Source of the DNA: Alteromonadaceae bacterium BrNp21-10
Lineage (GTDB): Bacteria; Pseudomonadota; Gammaproteobacteria; Enterobacterales; Alteromonadaceae
Assembly: GCA_030418115.1 (NCBI GenBank)
Contig: JAUHQD010000009.1
Span: 95,362 to 159,361, forward strand
Direction of reading: 5' to 3'
Length of the DNA: 64,000 nucleotides
Made by a program: the position numbers and the translations under genes. The notes beneath the pieces are model-generated. The model saw only the letters and a program-made list of their open reading frames with translations, did not search any database and was not told the origin of the DNA. Shown here in pieces: positions 45,896 through 55,441 of the stretch (position 1 is its first letter; every line of letters starts with the position of its first letter).

Positions 45896-46531
45896 ATGCA
45901 ACCAAATAAAACAAAACTGGCTCTTCAAATCGGGGCTGTTGTATTGGGAGCTGTATGTGCTTCTAGTGTGTCAGCAGATAGCTTTAATTTGACGGTCAAT
46001 ACAATTCAAGATGTGCAGATTGATACAGTACAAGCATTGGATTTTGGTGAAAACATCACTACTGATGCCAGTCAAAGTTGTGTAATGGATGCTGATGTGC
46101 CTGCAGATGCCGATGTATTTTCAGATGGTGGTGGTGCGGCTACTACTTTTGGTGTGATTACTGGCGCGGCTTGTATAGGTTCAGGTACGACTGTCGCACA
46201 GCCAGGGATCTACAGCATTCAAGGTGAAGCTGGACTAGATGTTACTTTAACACTAAGTACTGAAGCTCAAGCTGGTGGTGATTATACTTTTTCTCCAGGC
46301 GAAGGTTGTGGCGTAGATCATGATGGTGCTTCAGGTGGCGATACTTGCGGGGCAATTACCGTTGGGAGTCCAATCACCTTAACGCTTGCTGATACTACGG
46401 CCGGTGATGATGGTCCTACAGTCGATGGTTTTACTCATTTCACCGTAGGTGGCACGTTAGCCATTGGTGCAACCGGTCTGACGTCAGACACCGACTACAA
46501 TGCCACCTTCCTTGTTAATGTTGTTTACTAA
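45896..46531 (+). CDS. DUF4402 secreted protein 1 (putative pilin-like subunit)
   Basis: Exported protein of 211 residues: Sec signal ending SSVSA near residue 27, then a beta-rich domain of the DUF4402 type (VQIDTVQALDFGENI, PGIYSIQGEAGLDVTLTLS, HFTVGGTLAIG, ending NATFLVNVVY). Paired cysteines (SCVMDAD, AACIG, GCGVDH, DTCGA) suggest disulfides in the periplasm. AGGAG precedes the ATG at 45896; an upstream frame start at 45875 is unlikely. DUF4402 proteins often sit next to PapD-like chaperones and are thought to be structural subunits. First gene of the cluster. Confidence 0.8.
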   Translation: MQPNKTKLALQIGAVVLGAVCASSVSADSFNLTVNTIQDVQIDTVQALDFGENITTDASQSCVMDADVPADADVFSDGGGAATTFGVITGAACIGSGTTVAQPGIYSIQGEAGLDVTLTLSTEAQAGGDYTFSPGEGCGVDHDGASGGDTCGAITVGSPITLTLADTTAGDDGPTVDGFTHFTVGGTLAIGATGLTSDTDYNATFLVNVVY

Positions 46532-46585
46532 TCTTCGATTAGACACAAGCAAGTTAGTGAAATATTGAAAGATTTGGAGATTAAC

Positions 46586-47242
46586 ATGAAAATGAAATTA
46601 AATTATATTGCTGCGGCTTTGGTCATCCTACCAGTAAGCACTAGTCTTTTTGCTGCTGATGAGACCATAACCGGTACATTTAAAACCATAAAAAATGTCA
46701 CAATTTCGCAAGTGGCTGGTCATGAAATGGTGATTAACGGATTACAACCGGCATCGGGTGCTACTTGTACCGTTACTGCTATAACTACTGGTGGTGCGTG
46801 GCCAGGTGACACCGACATGAAAATGTCGAGTGCGGGCGCTCTTGCTGCCTCCGGCACATATGGTGACACGTCTGGGGTGACTTGTGCCACAGGTACTAGT
46901 GTGCCAGGTATTTTCGAAATCGATGGTGCCGCGGGGGCAACCGTTACTGTAACTGCAACCAATGCTAGTGCTTCAGGTATTAACTTTGTACCAGCAGGTT
47001 GTGTAGGCGATTATGATGATGCTCCTGACGGTGACCTTTGTACACCTTTAGTAACTTCTGGTACTACAGTTACTGTTGATTTTGACTTGGCTGACACTGG
47101 TGATACCACTAACAGTGCTGGTAATGGTACGCCGGAAGTTGGTGTGTCGAGGCTGGCATTAACTGGTACAATTACGTCCACAGTTGGTTTAACCGCTGCG
47201 ACTGCTTATATAGTACCTTTCGATGTTAGCGTAACCTATTAA
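46586..47242 (+). CDS. DUF4402 secreted protein 2 (putative pilin-like subunit)
   Basis: Exported protein of 218 residues with signal peptide (AAALVILPVSTSLFA). The body is homologous in layout to the preceding protein: VTISQVAGHEMVINGLQPA, CATGTSVPGIFEIDGAAGATVTVTA, LALTGTITSTVG, ending AYIVPFDVSVTY, where the last strand could act as the donor or chaperone-bound strand. Rich in Thr, Gly and Ala. GGAG precedes the ATG at 46586. It follows DUF4402 protein 1 by 54 bases. Confidence 0.8.
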   Translation: MKMKLNYIAAALVILPVSTSLFAADETITGTFKTIKNVTISQVAGHEMVINGLQPASGATCTVTAITTGGAWPGDTDMKMSSAGALAASGTYGDTSGVTCATGTSVPGIFEIDGAAGATVTVTATNASASGINFVPAGCVGDYDDAPDGDLCTPLVTSGTTVTVDFDLADTGDTTNSAGNGTPEVGVSRLALTGTITSTVGLTAATAYIVPFDVSVTY

Positions 47243-47279
47243 TCAATGAGTTTTAGCTTTTTGATTTAATATAGTTCGC

Positions 47280-47321
47280 TAAAAAGCCACTGTAACGATT
47301 CGTTGCGGTGGCTTTTTTTAT
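47280..47321 (+). terminator. Terminator after the two DUF4402 genes
   Basis: AAAAAGCCAC...GTGGCTTTTTTT stem with T-run. It separates the two abundant subunit genes from the chaperone-usher genes, which may allow higher subunit expression. Confidence 0.85.
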
Positions 47322-47464
47322 GGAGAAAAACTATCCATAACCGCAGCTTTTGATGGGGTAACTCTTTTTCTTTCTCGTTCTAATATGCCGCGAAATACTC
47401 GGATAATTATTTATAGCTCTCTGACGTTCAGCATTCAGCTAAATGCGTCAAAAATTTGTTGGAA

Positions 47465-47479
47465 TGATAATTGCTATCA
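47465..47479 (+). promoter_or_regulatory. Fur-box-like palindrome upstream of the chaperone gene
   Basis: TGATAAT-T-GCTATCA matches the Fur 7-1-7 consensus at 12 of the 14 defined positions, about 93 bases before the chaperone start. It may be a Fur site or another palindromic operator. Confidence 0.4.
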
Positions 47480-47571
47480 TTTTATGGAAACTTAAAAATC
47501 AACTTCTTCTATAGAAGCCTCTGCAACCACAGCTCTTTCATTGCGAAGGGTATTTACTTGGACGTTTTATT

Positions 47572-48372
47572 ATGATGAATACATTCAATTTTAAAAGATA
47601 TGCAATTGCAGCGCTGTTGCCCGCTGGAATCAGTTTATTATCATTTTCTAGTCAGGCCATGAGTTTATCAACATACCGTATTTATTTGGATGATGATAAT
47701 CGCAGCGCATCCTTTGTTATGTATAACAAAAAAGTGGTAAAAGAAGAGTGTGAGTTGACCTTAGTGCATAAATCATGGAGTGAGAATGGCACGATGACCG
47801 ATTTGGCTGAAGATGTCATTCCTGAAACATCTGCAGAACCTTGGATCCGTTTTTCTCCTAAAAACTTTGTGGCTAATGAGCGAGTAACACAAACCGTGCG
47901 TTTTACCCTTCGCCGAAAAGCCAATATGGAGCCGGCGGAGTACCGTTCGTACCTAAAAGTTTTCTGTGATGCGGTCGAAGAGGAGTTACCAAGCTCTAAC
48001 AGTGCGAATGGAAAAACTGCAAAAATTACCGTTAAACCACGTTTAGTACAGCATGTGCCTATAGTAGTGCGCATTGGCAAGCTTGATGTACAACTTGCAT
48101 TTAGTAATTTTAAAATAGACGGTAACACAGTGCATTTTGATATTAGTCGCCAAGGTAATCGTTCAGTCTACGGCAAGATTGAGCTTGTGGATAAAAGTTC
48201 TAATGAGGTCATTAGTAGCAAAAAAAATATATCCATATACACCGACAGTACTCAAGTATCCTATGACATGAATCGTAAAGATGTACCTGTTAATCAGTTA
48301 GCCGTGCGCTTTGTCGAAGATAAAAATTATGGTGGTACGCTTACCCTCCAACAAGATTTTACAGTGAATTAG
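47572..48372 (+). CDS. PapD-like periplasmic pilus chaperone
   Basis: Periplasmic chaperone of 266 residues. A Sec signal (ALLPAGISLLSFSSQA) precedes two Ig-like domains: YRIYLDDDNRSASFVMYNKKV, RFSPKNFVANERVTQTVRFTLRR with the basic residues expected in the subunit-binding cleft, PAEYRSYLKVFCD, and a C-terminal domain ending VNQLAVRFVEDKNYG. It is divergent from classical FimC/PapD and closer in look to the alternative or archaic chaperones that accompany DUF4402 subunits. It precedes the usher gene by 62 bases. Confidence 0.82.
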   Translation: MMNTFNFKRYAIAALLPAGISLLSFSSQAMSLSTYRIYLDDDNRSASFVMYNKKVVKEECELTLVHKSWSENGTMTDLAEDVIPETSAEPWIRFSPKNFVANERVTQTVRFTLRRKANMEPAEYRSYLKVFCDAVEEELPSSNSANGKTAKITVKPRLVQHVPIVVRIGKLDVQLAFSNFKIDGNTVHFDISRQGNRSVYGKIELVDKSSNEVISSKKNISIYTDSTQVSYDMNRKDVPVNQLAVRFVEDKNYGGTLTLQQDFTVN

Positions 48373-48434
48373 CCACATTATATTTATTACCCTGTTGAAA
48401 AATAACAATAACTATTGAGAAAAGTGACTTTGGT

Positions 48435-51400
48435 ATGAGAAATCTGTTAAGGCTCATTATCACCATTTTATTCTGGGTCAGTGCCTCGGCGATGTCTGCT
48501 GAAGTGTTACAACAGGTTGAACTTAATACTGATGAAATTATTTTATTGGATGTGGTACTTAATAACGAAACCGTGGCTCAATCGGTAGATGCATATTTAG
48601 TTGAAGAGCAACTAATGATTGCCATTGAGCCGCTGCTTGACGCTTTAAAAGTCCGCTACTCGTTGTCTGAGCAACAGCTGCTGATTTGGAATGGTTCTGT
48701 TGGCAATGAATTTACTCTATCTAAGCAAACAAATGTTATTGCAAGTAACGAGGTTCACTATCGATGGGCCACCGATGATTTTTATGTGTTTGTCGATGTG
48801 GACTTGTTCCAAAGTTTGTTTCCATCACAAATGGAATTTTTGCAAAGACGATTGCAACTTAGTTTGAAAACACCAGAAAAATCTACATTGTTTCCACTTC
48901 AAAAATTAAGAATACAAGAGAAGCAGCGTTTATTGAGTCAATCTAATACTGGCCGAAAACAATCCAACAACTTAAGAATACCAATTACCATTGCAGACCA
49001 GTATCGACTGGCTACTGTGCCACATGGAAGGGTGAATATTGCAGCAGTAACCGGTTCTCGTGATAAAGGTGTTAATGCGTCAGTGCAACTGGTTAGCGAC
49101 TTGTTGTATCACTCTGCGGATTTAACCATTACCGATAATAATAATAATGACCTTGCTGCACGGTTAACATTAGGCCGATATAAAACAGCTCCAGATGAAT
49201 ATATTTTAGGCGTATATGATAGATATCAAATTGGTGATATTACTAGCACGACTAATAGTGTTAATACGGCCAGTAGCGCTGGAATTGGTTTTACATTTAA
49301 TCGTAGACCGCAAAATTTTAGACGAGACAATCAGTCTATAATTCTTGAAGAAACCGCGCCACCGGGCTGGGAAGCCGAATTATTCCGTAATCAAATATTT
49401 TTAACCGCAACCACAGTACCGGATAATGGACTACTCATTTTTGATGATGTTGAGGTGTATTATGGTAGCAATACTTATTCTATTAAATTATACGGCCCCT
49501 ATGGTGAAGAAGAAACTATCACTAAGCAATTGGTGCTTAAAGAAAATGCTTTAGGTGAAGGGGAATTTGCAACTTCTTTTTATGGTTTAGATAGAAATCA
49601 TCGATTGATCAATGATCAAAGCTCACTAGACTACGGTATTACCGATTTTGGTGGCACATTTGATTATGGCATAAATGACAATTGGCAAATTGGTGTCGGC
49701 ATAAGTGCGTTAGTTGATAATAATAATTTTTATAACTTAAAGAATGCCTTTAGTTTTCCAGGAATGCTTCTCGAAAATGACCTTTCGGTAGATGAAAATG
49801 GTAATTATGCGCAAATTACGTCCCTAATCGGCAGTGTTTTTGGGCGAGACAATTATTCAATTGCGATCGAAACTGCTGACGATTATGTTAGCGATCGCAT
49901 TAAAGTTGATGGGGAAAGCAAACGCATATCCGGTAGTTACGGTACAAATTATGCCGGTGTTAATATCATTCTGGGTGCCGAATATCAAAAAGATGATAAC
50001 TTTCAGCAAAAAAGAGTGACTAATCGCCTATCCGGCAACATCGGAAACATCAGGCTAACCCACAACTTATCTTATTTTCAAAACGAACTTTTTGAGGCCT
50101 CTGGAATTATACAAAGTGATGGGATAATTGGCTCATTAGGAGTGAGTGGAAATTTACCCTTCGATATTCGTGTGAGCGGCCAGTTAGATTATGATCCTGA
50201 AGAGAACAACCCAATTGTCAAAACTTCATCAATAAGATTTCAGAAACGTTATCAGGATCCATGGAAAGGATACCATTATTTTAATCTAAATTATTTGCCC
50301 TTAGCCGAAGAGGTTGGTTCAAGTTGGCAACTTGGCTATAGAGCAGCTTGGTTAGCGGAACAATTTCAACTAAATGTTGCTACAACTTATGATGAAGAAG
50401 ATAACTGGAACTTTCAGTTAGGCTTACAATTTTTCCTCGGATACGACCATCGCAATAATAGATTTTTATTTAATCAAAAAATGCATAGCAACTCGGCATC
50501 ATTAGATATCCACACATACCTTGACCGGCAAATTAATGGTGAACCGGATCCATTAGATTATAATTTGGAAAATGTAACGTTTAGTGGTAATCCGGAATGG
50601 AAAAAGCTGAGTAGCGGCGCCAATGGTCGCACCATACTACCTGGTGTGTTTGCGGATACGCCATTTAAATTTGCTGCGAAATGGAAAGAAGGTAGTGCCA
50701 GCATCAATAATGATTATGTTGTGTACACCCACCCTGGCGCCTATGTTGACGTCAACATGCCGTTTATATTGTCGACTGATTTGGCTGGTTTTGTTTTCAG
50801 ATCAAGAAATGAGCAAGAAATGGGATTACAGAATGCTGAAGTCGAATTGGTTGATATAGATGGTGAGATAATTCAAACCATAGAAACTGATTCCGATGGG
50901 TATTATGAATTCTTAGGTCTGGCACCGGGAACATTTCAACTGCGTGTTTCACCCGCGACCCTAATGGATAAAGGTTATACGAGCGATGTTGTAGGTCTAA
51001 ATATAGCGACAGGTGGCAATGGTGGTTATGTAGAGCTACCAAGTTTTATATTGCAAAGGGTTGCTGATAATGGAGAACGTGCAGAAGAGCAAATTATTTC
51101 TTACGCTTTAGATGCGGATAATTCCGAGGCTATGGTATGGGATGATGATCGTAAGAAGCGACGCAATTACTTCACGTTGCCCACTAAAAATAAAGTCACA
51201 GCGCAACGTTCGTTGTCGCAAAGCAACAAATTAGAATCAATAGCAGAAGAAGACAACCAAATTGAAAGCAATCGACCTCAAGGGTTGGCTACCAATGACC
51301 AAAAGTTGACTTTACTGCCTCAATTCTCCTATATGGCAAATGATAGAAAGAATCCAGGACAGTTACCGTCGATTCGTGTGGGTGTGGTTTCGCCAGTTGC

Positions 51401-52079
51401 CTCAGTAACTAATCCGATTTCAGATAATGATACATCTGATGTGGTTCAAGTCGGGCAAGTTGCCGTTGTTCAAGATTTTATTAATCAGCAAGGATCGAAT
51501 AATCCACCTAGTAATAATGTGTTAACGCAAAGTGATGGAGCCGAGCAAATGATGAGCGGTGAGTTTGTTATTCAGCTTGGCTCCTATAGTGACATCATCT
51601 ATGCGCAGGAGGTGCTAGATCGTTTATCGAATAACAATATGCTCAGACAAAATTTTGAGATTGTCAGCAATGCCAGTAACAATAATTTCAAATTAGTTTA
51701 TGGCCACTTTAATTCACGAGCTGCCGGTGTAGAATTTGCAAACAGCTACTTACCATCAACACAATCTTATTTTGTAAAGCAAATTCAGGCTGCTGAAACA
51801 GTAGATCCAATTGATACCCAAGCATTTAGTGCTGGTTGGATTATTCAGTTTTATGCATCAACAGAGTCTATGGTTAAAGGTGAGTTTACTGACCCCTATG
51901 CATCAATTGGCGAGCTGTTCTTTGGGCAGAAGCAAGTAGCAGGACAAGATGTCCTATATTGTTTAATCAGTACTGGATTCACAACAAGAGAAGAAGCCGA
52001 AGCAGCGTTAATAAAGTCAGGATTAAGTGGTTGGGTTAATCGTAGTTCGAATTATTCCAACATTATGCCGGTACAATAG
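48435..52079 (+). CDS. Outer-membrane usher-like protein with regulatory-like and two SPOR domains
   Basis: Large outer-membrane protein of 1214 residues. After the signal peptide (VSASAMSA) an N-terminal domain leads into a beta-barrel with usher-like segments (PPGWEAELFRNQIF, VEVYYGSNTYSIKLYGPYGE). A carboxypeptidase-regulatory-like domain follows at about 782-872 (AEVELVDIDGEIIQTIETDSDGYYEF-type). A disordered linker leads to two SPOR-type domains at about 1039-1120 (FVIQLGSYSD, KLVYGHFNSRAAG) and 1131-1214 (WIIQFYASTES, YCLISTGFTTREEAEAA). SPOR domains bind denuded peptidoglycan, so this usher may be anchored to septal or polar wall. The combination is unusual for ushers. Confidence 0.8.
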   Translation: MRNLLRLIITILFWVSASAMSAEVLQQVELNTDEIILLDVVLNNETVAQSVDAYLVEEQLMIAIEPLLDALKVRYSLSEQQLLIWNGSVGNEFTLSKQTNVIASNEVHYRWATDDFYVFVDVDLFQSLFPSQMEFLQRRLQLSLKTPEKSTLFPLQKLRIQEKQRLLSQSNTGRKQSNNLRIPITIADQYRLATVPHGRVNIAAVTGSRDKGVNASVQLVSDLLYHSADLTITDNNNNDLAARLTLGRYKTAPDEYILGVYDRYQIGDITSTTNSVNTASSAGIGFTFNRRPQNFRRDNQSIILEETAPPGWEAELFRNQIFLTATTVPDNGLLIFDDVEVYYGSNTYSIKLYGPYGEEETITKQLVLKENALGEGEFATSFYGLDRNHRLINDQSSLDYGITDFGGTFDYGINDNWQIGVGISALVDNNNFYNLKNAFSFPGMLLENDLSVDENGNYAQITSLIGSVFGRDNYSIAIETADDYVSDRIKVDGESKRISGSYGTNYAGVNIILGAEYQKDDNFQQKRVTNRLSGNIGNIRLTHNLSYFQNELFEASGIIQSDGIIGSLGVSGNLPFDIRVSGQLDYDPEENNPIVKTSSIRFQKRYQDPWKGYHYFNLNYLPLAEEVGSSWQLGYRAAWLAEQFQLNVATTYDEEDNWNFQLGLQFFLGYDHRNNRFLFNQKMHSNSASLDIHTYLDRQINGEPDPLDYNLENVTFSGNPEWKKLSSGANGRTILPGVFADTPFKFAAKWKEGSASINNDYVVYTHPGAYVDVNMPFILSTDLAGFVFRSRNEQEMGLQNAEVELVDIDGEIIQTIETDSDGYYEFLGLAPGTFQLRVSPATLMDKGYTSDVVGLNIATGGNGGYVELPSFILQRVADNGERAEEQIISYALDADNSEAMVWDDDRKKRRNYFTLPTKNKVTAQRSLSQSNKLESIAEEDNQIESNRPQGLATNDQKLTLLPQFSYMANDRKNPGQLPSIRVGVVSPVASVTNPISDNDTSDVVQVGQVAVVQDFINQQGSNNPPSNNVLTQSDGAEQMMSGEFVIQLGSYSDIIYAQEVLDRLSNNNMLRQNFEIVSNASNNNFKLVYGHFNSRAAGVEFANSYLPSTQSYFVKQIQAAETVDPIDTQAFSAGWIIQFYASTESMVKGEFTDPYASIGELFFGQKQVAGQDVLYCLISTGFTTREEAEAALIKSGLSGWVNRSSNYSNIMPVQ

Positions 52080-52170
52080 TTTTTATTATTTAAGTTAGTC
52101 TGATTTATTTGAGAAGTAGAGCCAAGTCGTTTAATAGGCTTTTTCGTTAACATTATTTTAGGTAGAGAGC

Positions 52171-52677
52171 ATGATGATTAAGCGAATTTTTAATTTAATT
52201 TTTATCGTAAATGTACTGCTATTTAGCCACAATGCCTTGTCGTTGACACCGACATTTCATATGGGACAAGAAATTAATTTCGGCAGTATCGTCTTATCAA
52301 CAGGCAGTTGTTCAATGATCCCCACTACAGGGGCGCTAACTAGTCATGTTGGGCAGTTTATTTGTGAGTTTCAAGCAGGCTCCCAATATGGTTCGTATAC
52401 GATAACTGCAAATCCCAATAAAATAATTCAAGTTAAAATGACGCCTGATTTAGATAATGGCAGCGGCTATATTTTTAATCCTAGAGCCTCTATGTTCAGT
52501 GATGTAGCGTCGAAAGTTGTACACAATAATACTGACTTTGTAGAAATAAATAGTGGTAGTTCAGGGATCGTCAATATCTATCTAGGTGGTGAGCTAACGG
52601 TTTATAGTCTTCCAAGTGCTGGGCAAACCATTAATTTTAGTTTTGATGCTGCTATCGAATGGAATGAGATAGATTAA
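52171..52677 (+). CDS. DUF4402 secreted protein 3 (putative minor subunit)
   Basis: Exported protein of 168 residues with signal peptide (LIFIVNVLLFSHNALS). It shows DUF4402 features: FHMGQEINFGSIVLSTGSCSM, QFICEFQAGSQYGSYTI, FVEINSGSSGIVNIYLGGELTV and a final strand NFSFDAAIEW. It is smaller than the two upstream proteins and downstream of the usher, so it may be a tip or minor subunit. It ends 3 bases before the lipoprotein gene. Confidence 0.78.
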   Translation: MMIKRIFNLIFIVNVLLFSHNALSLTPTFHMGQEINFGSIVLSTGSCSMIPTTGALTSHVGQFICEFQAGSQYGSYTITANPNKIIQVKMTPDLDNGSGYIFNPRASMFSDVASKVVHNNTDFVEINSGSSGIVNIYLGGELTVYSLPSAGQTINFSFDAAIEWNEID

Positions 52678-52680
52678 GTT

Positions 52681-53853
52681 ATGTATAAGCTGTTCTTACC
52701 GCATAAATATATTTTTGTGGACCCATCGGCACTATGGGCATTTCGCTCAGTGGGGATATTAATTAGTCTACTGTTACTCAATGCCTGCATGACGCCATTA
52801 CAACAAGTGGGTCAAAAGCATCAAACGGCTGCAGAGAAATGGCATGAACTGGCTAAATACACATCAAGTAATATTCCCCACTTCGGGTTCACAGTAACGG
52901 CAAGTTTAGAAATAGCCGGTAGCGAAACGTACCCAGAAATAAAACTCACCAATATACAACTTCGCCACGACGAAGACCGCCATAGTATTAATTTGTTGAA
53001 TCCACAATTTGAACATAAGTATTTGTGTAGAAAAGGTTGTGTGCAGCTAGTTGAATACGATTCAAAAAATGGTGCTTTAGGGAATACCTTGGTTGCTGAG
53101 TATTTGAACAAATATGAATTTGAATTGTTTCGTTTTCATGCTGATTTATTTGTATTAAATGACGTATTGGTTGAGTTGGCTGAAGAAAATAATAACCTTT
53201 TGGACGACTACTTGTATTACTTGTCTACCAAAGGTGGAAAATTTTCATCTTTAGCGGATATAACAGCATTTTTGAATACTGAACTAACCATGAAAAAATT
53301 TCGAGGTTTTTTAACTGACCCGCAATACCAATATTCTAATCTGGTTTTTAAAATGATAGCGGACAATCCCGAGCTAACACCCGTAAATCGCTTGTTACGA
53401 CAAACTATTATCGAGCAAGGGAATCAAGACAATAAGCTATGGGGCGAGGATGAGAATAATGATCCATCGGTCAGTTGGAATGTTGGAACTTTGACGAATG
53501 ATCCCAGTAGTGATTGGGATTTAACCGATAATGCCAATCAGTTCCCCTGGCAATTAGCCGAAGTTACTGTGGTTGGCGTATCCATTTGGTCCCAGGCCCG
53601 AGCCTTACCGGTAGCGGTAGGGGACACGGTATGCAGCTTTACCGACAACTATTTTGGTATGCTGAAGTCTATCGATCCCAACCAACAAATGGGTGTTTTT
53701 ATTCAAGGTCAGGCTAAGCAAGAAAAAGATGGCATTATTTCTAATTTGCAAAAAGGTAGTTTATTCATAGAAAATAATACCCTCGAGTTTTTACCGATGA
53801 TAGAAAATAAAGTTCTCTCAAGCGACGATATTGCTCGTTGCAGCATTCAATAA
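52681..53853 (+). CDS. Lipoprotein of unknown function at the end of the usher operon
   Basis: Protein of 390 residues, not recognised. A hydrophobic stretch ends in LLLLNAC with C36, a good lipobox after an unusually long N-terminal tail; a later start is possible but none has a clear ribosome site. The body has few motifs; conserved-looking Cys are in KYLCRKGCVQ and DTVCSF. A segment rich in D, N and W (about 255-290) resembles repeats of a binding surface. Its position 3 bases after DUF4402 protein 3 ties it to the appendage system. Confidence 0.6.
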   Translation: MYKLFLPHKYIFVDPSALWAFRSVGILISLLLLNACMTPLQQVGQKHQTAAEKWHELAKYTSSNIPHFGFTVTASLEIAGSETYPEIKLTNIQLRHDEDRHSINLLNPQFEHKYLCRKGCVQLVEYDSKNGALGNTLVAEYLNKYEFELFRFHADLFVLNDVLVELAEENNNLLDDYLYYLSTKGGKFSSLADITAFLNTELTMKKFRGFLTDPQYQYSNLVFKMIADNPELTPVNRLLRQTIIEQGNQDNKLWGEDENNDPSVSWNVGTLTNDPSSDWDLTDNANQFPWQLAEVTVVGVSIWSQARALPVAVGDTVCSFTDNYFGMLKSIDPNQQMGVFIQGQAKQEKDGIISNLQKGSLFIENNTLEFLPMIENKVLSSDDIARCSIQ

Positions 53854-53923
53854 GTTGTAAATCAAAATAAGTGACGGAGTGGGATTTTTCTGTCGAATTT
53901 TATGCAGGGAGTGCCAAGCTGTT

Positions 53924-53953
53924 GTGGTCATAATCAACTTTGGTCATGACCAC
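53924..53953. terminator. Inverted repeat between convergent lipoprotein and FlgO-like genes
   Basis: GTGGTCAT (53924-53931) and ATGACCAC (53946-53953) form a stem in the gap between convergent genes. It lacks a T-run, so terminator function is uncertain. Confidence 0.4.
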
Positions 53954-54015
53954 TTGCTGGGAAAATAAAGATGGTTAACGGGTATGAGCTACCCTAACTG
54001 AGAAAGAACTAGCCG

Positions 54016-54726
54016 TTATTGAAATGCTAACTCTATGCCCACTTGTTTATTTTCATCAGCCATATTTGAATCTTCGTCATCCTCAATACTACTAATCAAT
54101 GAATCTGCAATATCCGATGGTATAAAGCGCTGAGCGGTACCGACAATAGCTTTGGACTTTACGCCAACAAAACGGGCATTAATTAAATAGCCATTTCGAT
54201 GTTTAACCATGGTGCCTGTCAGTAAGTACTTTATCGGTAATTCTTCAGTTAAGTCGGTGTAATCTTTTGTTAGTGCAAAATCACCTTGCTCAGTAACACG
54301 AATGTAGCCAGTCGATTTGTAATCCACCACTGGGATACCAAACTTGTGTAGTTCGTGCATAAGGCTCTCAGTCATCTGGTTGCCTAATAGATTGCCTGTT
54401 TGAAAATCACTGTCTAACAACACAAAACTAGTTACTGCCACTGGGGTAGTTTCATTGATGTATTGTAAGTTGCTGATTAAATCTTGCATCAAACCGCGCA
54501 TGTGCGTGTTGATGTTGTTATTTGGATTATTTCGCTGGTACTCAACGTCCGGTTTAACGGTCAGATCGTGCCTATAGTCTTGCTTAATTTGCTGACTAGC
54601 ACTCAATATCGAATATTCGCTATCGTCCTGCATGTTTGTTGTGCCAGTACTTTGGAAAACACTATCCAAGCTACTGCAAGCAACAAGCCCACCCAACATT
54701 GCATTTATTAATAGGAGCTTTTTCAT
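54016..54726 (-). CDS. FlgO-family lipoprotein A
   Basis: Outer-membrane lipoprotein candidate of 236 residues (lipobox VAC, C17). The FlgO domain is evident: a stretch TPVAVTSFVLLDSDFQTGNLLGNQM, then ESLMHELHKFGIPVVDYKSTGYI, IKYLLTGTMVKHRNGYLINARFVGV. Vibrio FlgO is an outer-membrane protein needed for full flagellar stability and motility. Last of three paralogous genes in a minus-strand operon, 8 bases after gene B. Confidence 0.82.
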   Translation of the reverse strand: MKKLLLINAMLGGLVACSSLDSVFQSTGTTNMQDDSEYSILSASQQIKQDYRHDLTVKPDVEYQRNNPNNNINTHMRGLMQDLISNLQYINETTPVAVTSFVLLDSDFQTGNLLGNQMTESLMHELHKFGIPVVDYKSTGYIRVTEQGDFALTKDYTDLTEELPIKYLLTGTMVKHRNGYLINARFVGVKSKAIVGTAQRFIPSDIADSLISSIEDDEDSNMADENKQVGIELAFQ

Positions 54727-54734
54727 GTTAATTC

Positions 54735-55370
54735 CTAATATCCGGTACGATTAAATTTGTGGTTATCTACTGCAATGATCTTATTACGATTGGCAGCGAC
54801 ATTAAGCGGAATATAATCTGTGGCTGCAGCAATGAGCGTTTTACTAGGGAGCTCAATTAATCTTAAATTAACCACCATATTGTGTTCTTGTTGTGAGTAA
54901 GTTCCCGTCAAAAAATACTTAATTGGTGTTTGTTGACTCAAATCATTTTGCTGTCTTGATAACATTTTGTCTTGGTGTTGATTAATGACTATTTTATTAG
55001 TGGTTTTAAATTCAGTCACCGATAGCCCAACTTGTGTCGCTAAGGTCACTAGACTGTCCTGAATTTGTAGCCCTAGTGAATGTGATTCTGGCAGAGGATT
55101 GTCGTTGCTAAGGTTGGCTGGCAAAATCGTGCCGACTGCAATTTTTTCATCTGAATTTATCTTGCGCGAGGTATCCAAAAGCTGTCTAAATATGCGTTCA
55201 ACATGTTGGTGGATTTGCACATCAGAAGCTTGTGTAAGCCTAATGTCGTCGTTATTAGTTTGCAATACGATATCTTCATCTTGGGGAAGTAAATGGGCAC
55301 AGCCGGATACTGCTAATATAAGTGCTAAGCACCAGCAGTGTTTAATAAGAGTTACGTAGCAGTTTTTCAT
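54735..55370 (-). CDS. FlgO-family lipoprotein B
   Basis: Lipoprotein of 211 residues (lipobox VSGC, C24). More divergent FlgO-like protein: KIAVGTILPANLSNDNPLPE, LGLQIQDSLVTLATQVGLSV, TPIKYFLTGTYSQQEHNMVV and VNLRLIELPSKTLIAAATDY. It lacks the long acidic N-terminal tail of protein A. Middle gene of the operon, 71 bases after gene C. Probably also at the outer membrane. Confidence 0.75.
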   Translation of the reverse strand: MKNCYVTLIKHCWCLALILAVSGCAHLLPQDEDIVLQTNNDDIRLTQASDVQIHQHVERIFRQLLDTSRKINSDEKIAVGTILPANLSNDNPLPESHSLGLQIQDSLVTLATQVGLSVTEFKTTNKIVINQHQDKMLSRQQNDLSQQTPIKYFLTGTYSQQEHNMVVNLRLIELPSKTLIAAATDYIPLNVAANRNKIIAVDNHKFNRTGY

Positions 55371-55441
55371 TTACAATTCCTTCATCAAGGCAAACTGACA
55401 AATATATAGTTCTAATTTACTAATTTCAGCCTTTGAATAAG

